NCBI GenBank assembly: GCA_013397115.1
Contig: VWZW01002762.1
Coordinates: 371,664-435,663 of the forward strand
Direction of reading: 5' to 3'
Length of the DNA stretch: 64,000 nt
DNA from: Edolisoma coerulescens
Lineage: Eukaryota; Chordata; Aves; Passeriformes; Campephagidae
Shown: piece by piece, positions 34,331 through 45,917 of the stretch
Layout: the number at the start of each line of letters is the position of its first letter
How positions within the stretch are numbered: position 1 is the first letter of the stretch
Program-made: the position numbers and the translations under genes
Notes under the pieces: model-generated
Databases searched by the model: none
What the model saw: the letters and a program-made list of their open reading frames with translations, nothing else
What the model was told of the DNA's origin: nothing

Positions 34331-37300
34331 ATGCAGCGTGCGTGAGCAGCAGGCTCAGAGCAGCCCTGCTGGTATGGCTGTTGTGTACAGCAGTTATTGC
34401 TTCAACACATTTAGACACAGCACCTCTGTAATTTGTCTCGACGTGATATCATCTTTTGTCTCAGCAAACTGACCCTTTTATCTGTCTCAGTTCTGCTTTC
34501 TCCAGCTCTTTCCATTCCGTGCCAGCGGTGACAACGGGCAGCAGCAGAGGAGGGACGAAAGCATATTCAGGTGGTGATAGCAGATATAATAACTGAATTC
34601 AAAGTTATTCACTGTTTTGAGGTGTTTGTGGATTTCTTGTTGTTTTGTTTGGTTTGTTTGTTTTTTTTTTAGTTGAAGCATATGCCTGTGTGTGAGGAAT
34701 TCTGCCAGTATTACATGACTCTTCTTGCTTAATTCAGCTCTTTGAAAATTACAGTGAATCTCACTTAGGAGATGCCATATAGGGGCTAGATTATAGCTCC
34801 TTATTTAAAGCAGCACTTTGCAAAATAGTTGCTCTTTTAAATATTTGGGTTTAGTTCTCATTGTTGCCTTGCACTTGTAGCTAGCTAAGAATGCTGGGAC
34901 TGATACAAGTGGTGTCCGTTCCTGAAGAAGATTTTCTACCCCCTTCTGCTCATGCCCTGCTCAAGTACATCCTACTCTTCCCCGAAACAGAAGTCACTGG
35001 AGAGCAGCAGAGACTGACTGTCATGCTGAGGAATTTCCTTTTCCAGTAAGGACAGTTTATTGTGTCCATGTCAATGCAAAGATTGCAAAAATACAACAAT
35101 TTCAGTCGTCTCTGCTTCCCTCTCCTGTTGACCCTGAGACACTAGGGAAATGAGAGGAGTTCAAGAAACCAAAAGAGGCTTTCATAACAGCAATTGAAAG
35201 GAGTTTTATTTAGCAACTAAATCATGTAACACAGTAGATAAATAAAGAGTAATGCAATACAGGTTTGATATAGAGAATTAATATTCAACAGTGCTAAAAA
35301 AAAATACCAGTAATGATAATGTGAAAACAAAGAGAAGAAAAATTAAAAAAAGAGGGAGACACTGAAGATCAAAATTAAGATTATTTCAAAAAACTAAGAA
35401 AGGAATTGCTCATTTGAATGTTCACCTAACTGGTGTTCAGAAAGAAAATTTCAAGGAAAGGTTGAACATGGAATGCTGATACCCTTTTCAGTTATCTTGG
35501 TCAATAAACAAGACTTTTCAATCTATACAAATTAGTTGGATATAATCAATCTATGTTATCTAAGATGAGGAACAACAACAAAAAAATTTTCTTTGTTGGC
35601 TACTTGCCAACTAAGCTGCTGCTTTTTTACCCAAAGAAAGTTCCACTTCATCTCTGTCTTACACCTCTGACATTTTCTAATCCTATAATTTAGCTTAATG
35701 CTAAATTGACCTAAAGTGCCTTTAATATCAGCTCATGTGTGTTAAACCACCATTCATATACTTACCCTGCTATATCTCGTGTTTATCATATGTGATGTCC
35801 TATATTATCAGAAATTAAATACTATACCTAGACCAACTAAAGGAGTTAGGATTAAATGATAGGTCTTTGCTGTTCCACAAAGATGATTTTAGGATTTAGG
35901 TTGGAATAATAATAATAATAATATTAATAATAAAAATATCACAGGTTTTTATCACTTTAGTTTTGCGGTTTTTCCCTTCTCACTGTAAATTGGTAGTTCG
36001 CAGATAGAATTTTAAAAGCAGTACCAAAGTTTCTTATGGCACATTCTTCCTCCTTTTTTATTGAGGGTCTATGAGACATGTCAAAGCAGTTATCAGCAGG
36101 TTACAATAGTGATCTTGAATAGTTTAATGGACCTTTTTCCTTTCAACCATTCTCCAATACAGTAGGGGCTGAAAATAATATGAAAATGGCTCAAATAAAC
36201 AGGATTACTATGATAAAAAGAGTTATGAATAGTATATCACATATAAAACTCTTAAGGGCTAGTATGTCCAAATATTCATTTCAGGGGCTTGAAGGGGGAA
36301 GCCTTTTTTGCTCCACCTTTCTTCTTTTGCTTTCTCTGTCTCTACCTGTTTATTTCCACTGTATCAGAGAAATATGAATTTCCACAGTTAAGCTTAAGTA
36401 GTGTTTTTCAGCCCATTTTCTAATCAGGGGATGAAATTCTGATTGTCTCTAGGCAATGTTGTGCTGGGGTGTGTGATTGCCGAAGTCTAAAGCCAAACTG
36501 GAAATTGTAGAAAAATAATATAAACTGGAAAAAAACCCACCTAATTCCTATCCCCAAAAAGCTGCATAACCACAGGAAAAGAAAATTATTGACAGTTGCA
36601 GATCCAAATGTAACTGAATCTTATGCATTAATTTTATGTATTAATTTTAAATATTGCATGCACTTGCAAAAATTGAGGCTGATAGAGGAAAAATACCATG
36701 CTGGTATTTTGGGATGAGAAAGCGTGTCTGAGTGGCAGCAGCAAGTGGGTCACGGGCAGGCAGAGTTCAATAAACAAAAGCATATGTGCCCTGCAGTGCC
36801 TCTTGCCTTTCCCTGGAGCAGAGTCTGGGTAGCGAACCTTGGCGGCGCAGCGCCGGGCCGGCAGTGAGCACTCCTGACCTTTATCAGAGCAGAAAGCTGC
36901 TGACATCGGGCACCTCCGAGGCTGCGAGATGCCCTCTTGCACCTCCTTCTGGCGCTGCTGGAAGGGGGAGGCGGTGGGGACCGAGTGTGTCATCCCAGCC
37001 CCTGCTCTGCAGGATGATGGGGAAGGAGCTGCAGTTTCCCCCTTCTCCTCGGGTCTGCTTCAGCTCTTCAGTGCCTTTTGGAAGGATTTGCCTGAATTTG
37101 TTTAAACAGCGACTCTCCTAAGGGAACTCCAGCTGGGGAGGAGCAAAGGTGCCTGCATCACCTGTCTCCAGGCTCCTGTCCTGGATGTGACAAGCATTTC
37201 TATACCTCTCCCGTGGCTACATTGCTAAAAGCTTTAATACTCATGTATAAAACTATGTTCTGCCACCACATATTATGGCACATATTACATATATGGATTT

Positions 37301-40300
37301 GCAGTGTGGACAGGATTGTGGTGGAGATGATTTAATGAACAAAATACCGTGGTAAGGTACATGATAAATGGAATTTCTTCTGTATCTGCAATTTTTCACA
37401 AAAATATGTAAGCATATTGGTGCATACACATATAGTTAAATAAATAATGGTTTATTAATAATAATATGCCTTTCTGGGCATATTTAAATTAATTAATGAT
37501 CACTTTTTTTTTCCTAATTCAGTTATGAACAAGTATCAGTTTTTAAAGGTAGAGAAATCATTGGGTCCTCTGGTTTTCCATACAGCATGACTCTAGAGGC
37601 TTCAGCCAGAAGTTCCCATACCCACGCTAAAACTAGAGCATCCTTTTGAGGAAGAGAGCTTTTCAGAATTTTCAAGCAGTATAGATCCAGTATGTCCCTT
37701 GCTTATTTTCACTGTTGCTGGAGCAGTCACATTTCCATTCTGGCATTACCCAGTCTACCTTCAGGCACTCTTGTTATGCCAAGCGTGGTAGAAACGCTTC
37801 TCCCCCACCTCCTGAAGTTTTCCATTAAACCTCTGTAAACCATGTGTAAACCAGTTTAATCTAATTGGCATAACCATTTTAGTAGAAATTGGACTAATGG
37901 GTCTACCCAAGGAGTGTAGCTGAGTCCAAGCAGTCTAGATTACCAGGCTTGTCATTGTGCTGGTTTTTTGGTGGTTCAGCAAGGTGCTGAGGAGTCAGAG
38001 CTCAGCCTCTCTGTGCCCATCTGGCAGTGTCCAGTGCCCTCCTGGTCTGTCTGCCTTCTCCTAGGCCAGCTGTGCAGGGGTTTTACCAGGGATTGAGAAG
38101 AGACAGGGGTTGAGGAAAGACATGTGTCCTTCCCTGCAGGAGAATATGCAGAGAAGGAGTTACTGGAGCTGAAGTGCCGTAACTCATTAGCTGCCATAAT
38201 TCAATTTACTTTCTGAATTCTACTACTGTCTCCCCTGGGAAAAGGTGTGTTTTTAACCATGTTGCCATGCTTTTGTAGGCACACAAATTGTAATTTAATA
38301 TCCATCAATTGCCTATTGTTAGATTCTTCACTTACAATTACTTAACTGGATGAAATGAGTCCAAATGAAGAGTACCTCATCTCTTTTGAGATGGTAATAC
38401 ATTAAAAACATCTTTTATCTTGGCAAGGAAAAGGTTAACTTTAATTTATGAAATATTTTCTTTTAACAAAATCTGTTTATAGAAAAGACTCGTGCAGAGG
38501 AATTTCTTGCCTATAGAGACAAGAATGTAAATGGTTTTTTATTAATTAAAAAAACCCCAAACACCTAAAATTAAAAAACACCTACAAATGAATGAATGAA
38601 CAAGTGCTAAGAACAAATGTCCATGAACTGCAGAACTGGTTTTTATGGCTCAGTCCCCAACTATCTTTAATTTTCTCCCTGCTGGAAATCACATTGCCAT
38701 AATGCTGGCAGAAGAGATCGCGTGTCAACGCTTCAGCTGCTGCGGGGAAAGTCTGGTGTGGGAGCTGAGATTCCCTGTCTCTCCCCATGCAAGCTGGGCT
38801 GGCTGAGGAACTCATGTCCTCCTTTCCTGCTTGCTCTGCTGCCAGAGAGGTAACCTCTGCAAAAGGTGAAACACACAGCTGGGGGAATAACCACAGGAAC
38901 CATCAGAGTTCTTCTGTGGAAACCTTTCTTTCCCCCATGCTGAAAATCATTTTCTGCAAGAAAAGGATATTTTTTCACTTCATATTTACATTAGATATTG
39001 TCCTGGCATATAAACCCAGGGAAATTGCTAAATTAATTAACAAAAGTTGGACGACTAACAAGCAGAACTGCTTTTAGTTCCTGAATTCAAAACACTTAAA
39101 CTACAGTCAATATTTACATGTCAGCTAATGTTTTGGTCACAGAGATCTCTGTTAAAGGTTCTCCTAAGACATAGCTTTAAAAATATAGCTGAGAGGTAAG
39201 TCCTCCCTGCCTCTATCACAAGTCAAATATCTATGCTTTTTTTTAAATCTGAAGTCAATTAAACACCATCATCTTATATATGATGATTAATGGTCGAGGA
39301 TCTATCCTCTTCTGCATTCTTTGAAGAAACAGATGGGCATCATTTAACTCATGCCTTTTTCTGGCATTTTTCTTCAAACTTTATCTAATGCTTCATTTCA
39401 ATGCTGTGTAAAAAACCCTCAGTCTCCCTTCAGAGAACTATTATTCTGACCATGGTATTTGGACTATGACAAAAGCTTTTTTCATCCTCTCTTATTCCCT
39501 CTATACTCTCTTCCTCCCTCCTCCCCACTAGCTCTGAGCTCCTTCACCCCCCTCTGCCCCATTCCAGATCCCTGAGCTTTTCTAGTCATGCTGCTAGTGT
39601 TTCTCTCACACTTTTGAATCCTCACAACATGTGGTCCTTAAAATCCAACTTGTCCTGTGTTCAGTGTCTTCCATCTTAGGCCAGACCCTGCTGCTCTTTC
39701 TCATACAGGGCCTGTGGAGGAGACAAGCACAATCGAACATGGCAAAGTCTGTAATTCCTACCTCTCAGCTGTCCTGAGCTGTGCCATGCTGCCCACCTCG
39801 CCCGGCAGCGCTGTGCTGTCACTGCTCACGGCCACGCAGCACCGGGATCGCTGCCCGCCAGCCAGAGCTGCCCCCGGCGGCTCTGCCCACGGCAGTGCCA
39901 GTGGGATGTGGGAGCAATGCCCTCACAGGCAGCATGGGCACAGCCAGCACTGGGAAACCCGTACCTTCTCAGGCCAGGAAAATGATAGAGGCATTAGGAA
40001 GTACAGCAGAGAGTGAAGGGGTATTTTGCTCTCTGATAGATGGTATATGCTTTCAGAATATTTATAAGCTTTTGGGGGGGCTTTGTTCTGTTATTTTGAC
40101 AATAAATAAATATATGTGTATTTTTTTTTGAATTTTCCAATTCATATGCAGATGTACATACAGTAGCCAGGTCGAATGCTGATAAAATCCCCAACAGTCG
40201 GGGTACTTGTATTTTGACTATTTTATTCACTGTAAGCTCAGTTTATTTATTAATGCTGTCAGCCCTTTGACATTTTTCTCTTTCCAGGGTGTTGATTCAC

Positions 40301-41706
40301 ATTTTAATATATAGGTAGCCATGTGGCAGGTAATGGAGGGATGGAGGTTTCCCACCTCAGGGGATGCAGGGGCTGGATTTTCAAAGGTGCTGAGCGCTCC
40401 CCTTCAATAACTATAATCCTCTTCAGGTGTCTCAAATCGAAGGACCACCAAAAGAACTATAGACTATAAATTTGTCTCAGTTTTTAATTAGGAGAAAAAG
40501 CACCTTAGCCTTTTCCAGCCTGTGAGATTTTGACTGCTTCCCTTGCACATCTCTCAATCTAAATGGCACAAGTCTGGGATTGCTGCTACCAGCTGGAATG
40601 AGAACGACTTCTGGCAGCAATTTGCTGGTCCCTGAGGACTTGGGACATTTCCATGTCATCCTCCTAATCGGAGGAATGTGGCATTAATGGCATAGCTTTT
40701 CCCTCTGAGTCAGTGCAGTGGCTGACGCTAGTTAATACAGGAGAAGGTATCAAAGTCACCTGATAGAATAATGTATTCAAAAAGAAAATTTCTTCTTAAC
40801 TCCCATCAGTAAGCCTGAAGCAGTGGCACCCATATTCCTCTGTAGCTAAGGGACACAAAGGGGTGGCCCACGCACTTGCTCTGCAGCAGGGAAAGCCCCC
40901 CTTACTCCCTCCAGGCTTGTGCTCCTTGTGCCCTTTCATGGAAATCCCATATACGAGAGATGGAGTGGCCTCTGGGCCCCTGCAGGACTCATGGACGAGA
41001 GCCAGGTTGTGGATGGCAGTGAAGAGTGCTGTGACTCCCCTCTTTGAGACAGCTATAAATAACACCTGATGCAATTAATCCCTTGAGGCGTCATGATGGT
41101 TTTGGGATCAGATTTTATCTGCCACTGTGCTTCCCATTTGTCTACTGGTGGGATTCTTTACAGGCACTTCCAGCCTTTATTATCCTCAGAGCTTTGTGTC
41201 AAATGCAAATACTGTTGTTAATTGCTATTTGCATTACACGAGCGATTACATCTTGCTGTTCTTTAATTCCTGATGTATTGATGAATATTTCCAACACTGA
41301 TTTAGCATAGAAGATTTGCCAAGGTGAAAATTGACTATTTGTTTTGTTACTTTGCCAGTGTCTAATCCAGAGCAATTCTTTGCCTCTTGCTCAATGACTA
41401 GAATTTTCTTCTTAGTGTCTGTGAGGGGTGTATCAAAGGCTTGAAATTCCCAGTACTAGAAAAGAAACTACATTACTTCATTCAGTCCCTTGTTGATACA
41501 TCCAAAACTTGGATCTGTGAAGATGTTTTAGGTAGCCTAATTCATTTCAGCACATCATTCAGCAGGGTTTGCCCTCATTAAGTTTGCTCAGTGTCTCCTC
41601 CTTGGAACCACAGTCCACAATACCTCGCTGCCTTCATTATGTGTGAAAGGGTAAAGTATCTATAAATGTCCACATACATAAGCACTTGTAAATTGACTGA
41701 AATTGC
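34331..41706. other. Unique DNA, no gene recognised; two further CpG-rich patches
   Basis: Mostly AT-rich unique sequence. CpG-rich patches lie at about 36830-36990 ('ggcggcgcagcgccgggcc') and 39790-39905. Each is under 200 bp and has no attached exon. Open frames over them (for example 36786-37121 and 39657-40016) have no recognisable domain and follow from the local loss of AT-rich stop codons. Confidence 0.45.
35905..35933. repeat. (AAT)n microsatellite
   Basis: About nine or ten AAT units with one 'att' interruption. Confidence 0.9.
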
Positions 41707-42751
41707 TGTTCTGGGTGTGCCGGTTTTGCATGGCCTGGTTCTTGGTATTGGGGGGGAGCCACAGAGGTGGCGTCTGTGAGAAGCTTCCAGAAGCATCCAC
41801 CATGTCCAGCAGAGAGAGTCCCTGATGGCTCTGAGGATGGACAGGCCACTGGCCACGGCTGGACCAATCAGAGATGATGATAATGCCTCTGTGATACCGT
41901 ATTTAAGAAGAAATCAAAACAAAGTTTGTAGCACAGTTTTCATTCCTGCCAGAGAAGAGGAGTAGGTGAGAACGTGAGCAGAACAACTCTGCAGACACCA
42001 AGGTCAGTGGAGAAGGAGGGGGAGGCGGTGCTCCAGACACTGGAGCTGAGATTCCTCTGCAGGCCGTGGTGCAGCCCATGGTGAAGCAGTTTTCCCCCTG
42101 CAGCCCATGGGGATCCATGTGGGATGCAGAGATCCACCCACAGCCCCTGGGGGAGGTGCCTGTGCCAGGGCAGGTGGATGCCTGGAGGAGGCTGTGACCC
42201 TGTGGGAGACCCATGGAGAGAGGGGCCCTGCTCCCATCCGGGAGCAGCCTGTCCTTGGAGGACTGCACCCCATGGAAGAGCAACCCATGCTGCAGCAGTT
42301 TTGGGAGGACTGTCGGTCATGAGATGGAGCCACGTCAGAGAAGTTCACGGAGAGCTGTCTCCTCCTGGGAGGGACCCCACGGTGCAGGAGAATGACTCCT
42401 CTCCCTGAGGAGTGAGAGAAACCACAGGTGATGAACTGACCAAAACCCCTACTCCCTGTCTCCCTGCACTGTTGGTGGGAAGGAGAGAGGGGTTTGGAGG
42501 GGGGAAGGTGTTTTTAAGGCGTTTTTTTACTTCTCATTATCTTCCTCTGATTTTGTTAGTAATAAATTCATGTAGTATCTCTAAGTTGAGCCTGTTTTCC
42601 CCATGATGGTATTTAATGAGTGATCTCTCTCCCGGTCCTTATCTTGTTTCACGAACTCTTCTTTATATTTTCTGTCATCTGTCCAGCTGCAGAGGAGCGA
42701 GCGAGAGGCTTTTGTGGGTGCCTAGCATCTGGCCAGGGTCAAACCACAAAA
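41707..42751 (+). mobile_element. Near-complete solo ERV LTR with internal repeat modules (ERVL-type)
   Basis: A ~1045-bp LTR. It shows an LTR start at or just after 41707, a TATA-like 'tatttaag' at 41900 and an AATAAA at 42561-42566. The U5-like 3' end runs through 'gcatctggccagggtc' to 'aaaccac'. Between TATA and polyA signal it carries several ~35-40 bp modules ('ctgcagcccatgg' followed by 'cccatgctgcagcag'-like words). These give open frames on both strands (41903-42408), which are not genes. No internal retroviral region flanks it, so it is a solo LTR left by recombination. The 5-bp flanks do not match. The songbird ERVL-type assignment is from memory of common LTR families. Confidence 0.85.
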
Positions 42752-45435
42752 TCTTCATGTGGACACTCTTAGCATTTAAGAATAATTATACGGAAGTAAG
42801 TATTATGGAATAGATTTTAAAGCACTTTTGTCCCAGGGGCTTTTCTACCCTGGGAGAGAGTCATATAAATATGAGAGAAAAAAAAAAAAGAAAGTGGAGA
42901 GTTTAAAATTAGTTTATTCTATGGGCACAGGCCTGCCTCCAATTCCTTCAGTTTGCCACTTGGGAAGCAATTTTCAAGCTATCTGAAAAAGTTTAAAATA
43001 CTCATATTCCAGGTAACTCTGCCGACACAGGAGAGTTAGGCCAGATGAGCTAGGAGTTAACAGTATCAGTATAATTAACTACACTGGCACTGAGAAAGTT
43101 TCCTGTACAACCAAATCCTAAATTTTCTGCTACCAAAAAAAACCTCTTAAGACATCTCTGTGTCTTGGTTTATATTGTTAACTGTTATTTAAGATAAAAT
43201 AAAAGAAACTTTTGGACTAAAATATCCAAATATTTTAAAGGGAGCATTTTGCTGAAACACACTTGGCTTCATATTTGGGTGAAGGCTGATATTCACTTTT
43301 CTCTCCTACCAGTATTATTTCCTCAAGATGGTAAAGGCTACTAAAATGGGAACTTTGTGCATCTGTCCTTTCCTAGTATTAAGCAATTCTTATGACATTT
43401 ATAGTTTGCTGATAGACTGCAGAGAAGCCAGATGCTTTATGGCTTTTCTACATTGTTGTTGTCAGATTCTTACAACTGAGTGAATACAGCATGAGAGCAT
43501 AAAAATGAAAGTCTGTGTTATGCGTTCGCTCATGCTAAATTAGATCTAGGTCTCCAGAAAGAGACAGAAACTCTAGATGTTGCATGTCTGGGCCGAGACC
43601 ATGTGTTTCATTCAAAATTCACTGATAAAAATGGTAATGAAGTGCTTTGAATTTTGTAGGGGTGTTTCCACATTTTCGATGGTATTTTCAGCCAGAGTGC
43701 CATGGCAAGGCCATTTATACCACCCTCTCCCATAAAGATGCAGTGCTACGGCAACTGTGATCTTTCTGTACTTTCTGAGGGAGAAAGCAACAGCAGAAGA
43801 TGGGGATTCACTTTGCAATGGTTTTCATGGCTGTGAAACTGAGGGAACTTGAATTTAAACCTTCTGTGAATGACTTTCCCAGAGGTACTGCATTCCAGTA
43901 AAATCGACTTCCTTCTTTTTTCATAGAATATGTAATCAAATATAATAGCATCTAATATAATTCAAAAGTTCAGATGTGCTCAAAAGTAGGGAGAAAGCAT
44001 ATTGGAGCTCCTCAGCATGTCAATGCGTGACCCCACCACCAAACAGCTGTTATTTGATGATGTGCTGTGGAGAAGTCAGATAATTTATGCCCTTTCTACA
44101 TTGTTATAGTCCTTTACACACCTTCTGTGTCTTTCTCAAGTCTCCCAATGGCATACAGAGCCCACAGAAATTACAGTGAAATCAGCCATGCATCCATCAG
44201 ATCAGGGGGAATAAATTACTTGTTTAGTCTTTGTTTGCTCTTGCCTTTTTTTTTTTTTAATAGAGGAACTGTTAAGGTCATTGCTCTGTGGTAATTTAAT
44301 CCCACCGTAGTGAAGAGCTGTGGTATCCCACCTACCTACACTCTTTATAATATTTATATTAAGTCTCACACACACTCTTTCATGTAATCCCAAGTGTGAG
44401 GGAGAAGATAGATTATACATTGCCCTCCTTCCTAAAGCTCTTCCTCATTACCAGTTTTCTTCCACTCTAACTTCTCCCTTAAGGAGATGACATGATGTCA
44501 TCCCTGATGACGACACGTTTTTCCAGTACACTAAGTCCTTTCCAAAGACCAACTTCTCTGTCCCAATATTTACTTCTGTCATTTTACAGGCCTTCAGGTG
44601 TCTGATATCCCTGGGAATGACACCTTCTGTTGCTGTACAAAAGAAGAAAAAAAAAAAAGAAAGTGGTGTTCTGGTGGCTCAGATGTCATTATGACTTTGA
44701 CAAAGAGAACTAGAAATGAAACAGATTTTAGTACTTGCGTTGCCTTTGTTAGGGATTAAACAGGCATTGGGACACTGTATTTGGGGAGTAACTTGGACTC
44801 ATCACTATTTGTTATAAGTAGAGTGAAGGAAAAGCTATGTTTGATTGCCCACTTGCTTGTCCGCCTGCATGGTATACACCTGCCAAAGCAGGGAGAATGC
44901 TGCCATTTCCCTTTTTCACAATTAAGGTGTAGGTGATACGTGGGGCTACAGCTAATTAAGAAATTCTTGCAGAAAAGGTTTTCTGAGAGGCAGTGCTGAG
45001 TCAACAAAGTTGGAAGGTTTCATAAGGGATATTTGTGAATGTAATCTCTAATCCAGTCTCACAGGAAGTTATTAAAATGTTTGGTTTTAAAAGGTCAGTG
45101 CATTCTGTGTTTGATACGATTTATTATATGGGAATTGAAATAGTAAAGCAGAAGCAAATATTCTTATCTTTTATGAAGAACCTTCTTTGAATACTATTTT
45201 TTATAAAACATTGCCTTTTTGTCCTTATTTTCTAATCTCAGAATATTCAGGCTTTGTCAAAATCCAGAGAGGTCAGTTTCAGGAAGGTCTTTTGGTGGCA
45301 CTATCCAACCATCCAATTTCTCTGCAAGGCTCTATTGCCTTTGTAGGAATAGAAATGGGAAGGTAATACCAAGTTTGTCTGTCTGTACAGACATTACATG
45401 TACAGACAGAAGAAGAAGTAATGGCCATAGAAAAA
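42752..45435. other. Unique AT-rich DNA, no feature recognised
   Basis: Two A-rich runs (about 42881-42895 and 44646-44661), each with the word 'gaaagtgg' just after, and a poly-T run near 44250 are the only landmarks. No exon or transposon is recognisable. Confidence 0.5.
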
Positions 45436-45682
45436 AACACAAGAAGTTCCATTACTCAACATGAGGAGGAGCCTCTTTACATCGAGGGTGGCAGAGCTGC
45501 CCAGGGAGGTAGGTGTGCTGCCCAGGTGGAGTGTCCCTCTCTGGAGACATTCAAAACACGCCTGGATGCGCTCCTCTGTCACCTGTGCCAGGTGACCCTG
45601 CCTTGGCAGGGACTTGGACTGAATGATCTCCAGAGGTCCCTCCCAACTCTAAGGATTCTGTGGATCTGTACTTCTGTAGGTA
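45436..45682 (+). mobile_element. CR1 3'-end fragment
   Basis: Plus-strand CR1 3' region with 'aacatgaggaggagcctc', 'ggtggcagagctgcccagg', 'gactgaatgatctccag', 'aggtccctcccaactct' and the end 'aaggattctgtggatctg'. The overlapping open frame 45421-45720 simply reads through it. Confidence 0.88.
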
Positions 45683-45774
45683 CATACCTTCCTTGGAAAT
45701 TGTGTCTTTCTTGCCCATGAGTTCTTTCCATTCTTTATTATTTTGCATCTCTGCAAGATGTTAAACTAACATTT

Positions 45775-45917
45775 CACAGAATCACAGAATATTCTGAGTT
45801 GGAAGGGCCCCACAAGGATCATCAAGTCCAGCTCTTAAGTGAATGGCCCATACAGGGATTGAACTCCCAACCTCGGTGTTTTCAGCACCAGGCTATAACC
45901 AACTGAGCTAATCTCAG
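45775..45917 (-). mobile_element. TguSINE1-like SINE (tRNA-Ile head, CR1 tail)
   Basis: Read on the minus strand, 45917 to 45844 resembles tRNA-Ile. It has an A box 'tagctcagttgg' (plus 45899-45910) and a B box 'gagttcaatcc' (plus 45856-45866), with an acceptor-like end 'tatgggcca'. Directly joined to it (45843 to 45775) is a CR1-type 3' end: 'gacttgatgatccttgtgg', then 'cccttccaactcagaatatt' and 'ctgtgattctgtga'. This tRNA-Ile/CR1 fusion is the structure of TguSINE1, described from zebra finch, which is mobilised by CR1 machinery. Mutations in the anticodon region and the joined tail show it is not a functional tRNA gene. Confidence 0.88.

Noticed and set aside
33813..34418. 201-codon frame on the minus strand, and plus-strand frames at 33857-34299
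   Set aside because: They read through the GC-rich minisatellite; the minus frame even ends in a poly-Phe run from the A-tract at about 33816-33831.
41903..42408. Overlapping frames of 60-126 codons on both strands
   Set aside because: They lie entirely inside the repeated modules of the LTR at 41707-42751.
45844..45917. Functional tRNA-Ile gene
   Set aside because: Altered anticodon region, mismatched stems and direct fusion to a CR1 tail show it is the head of a SINE.
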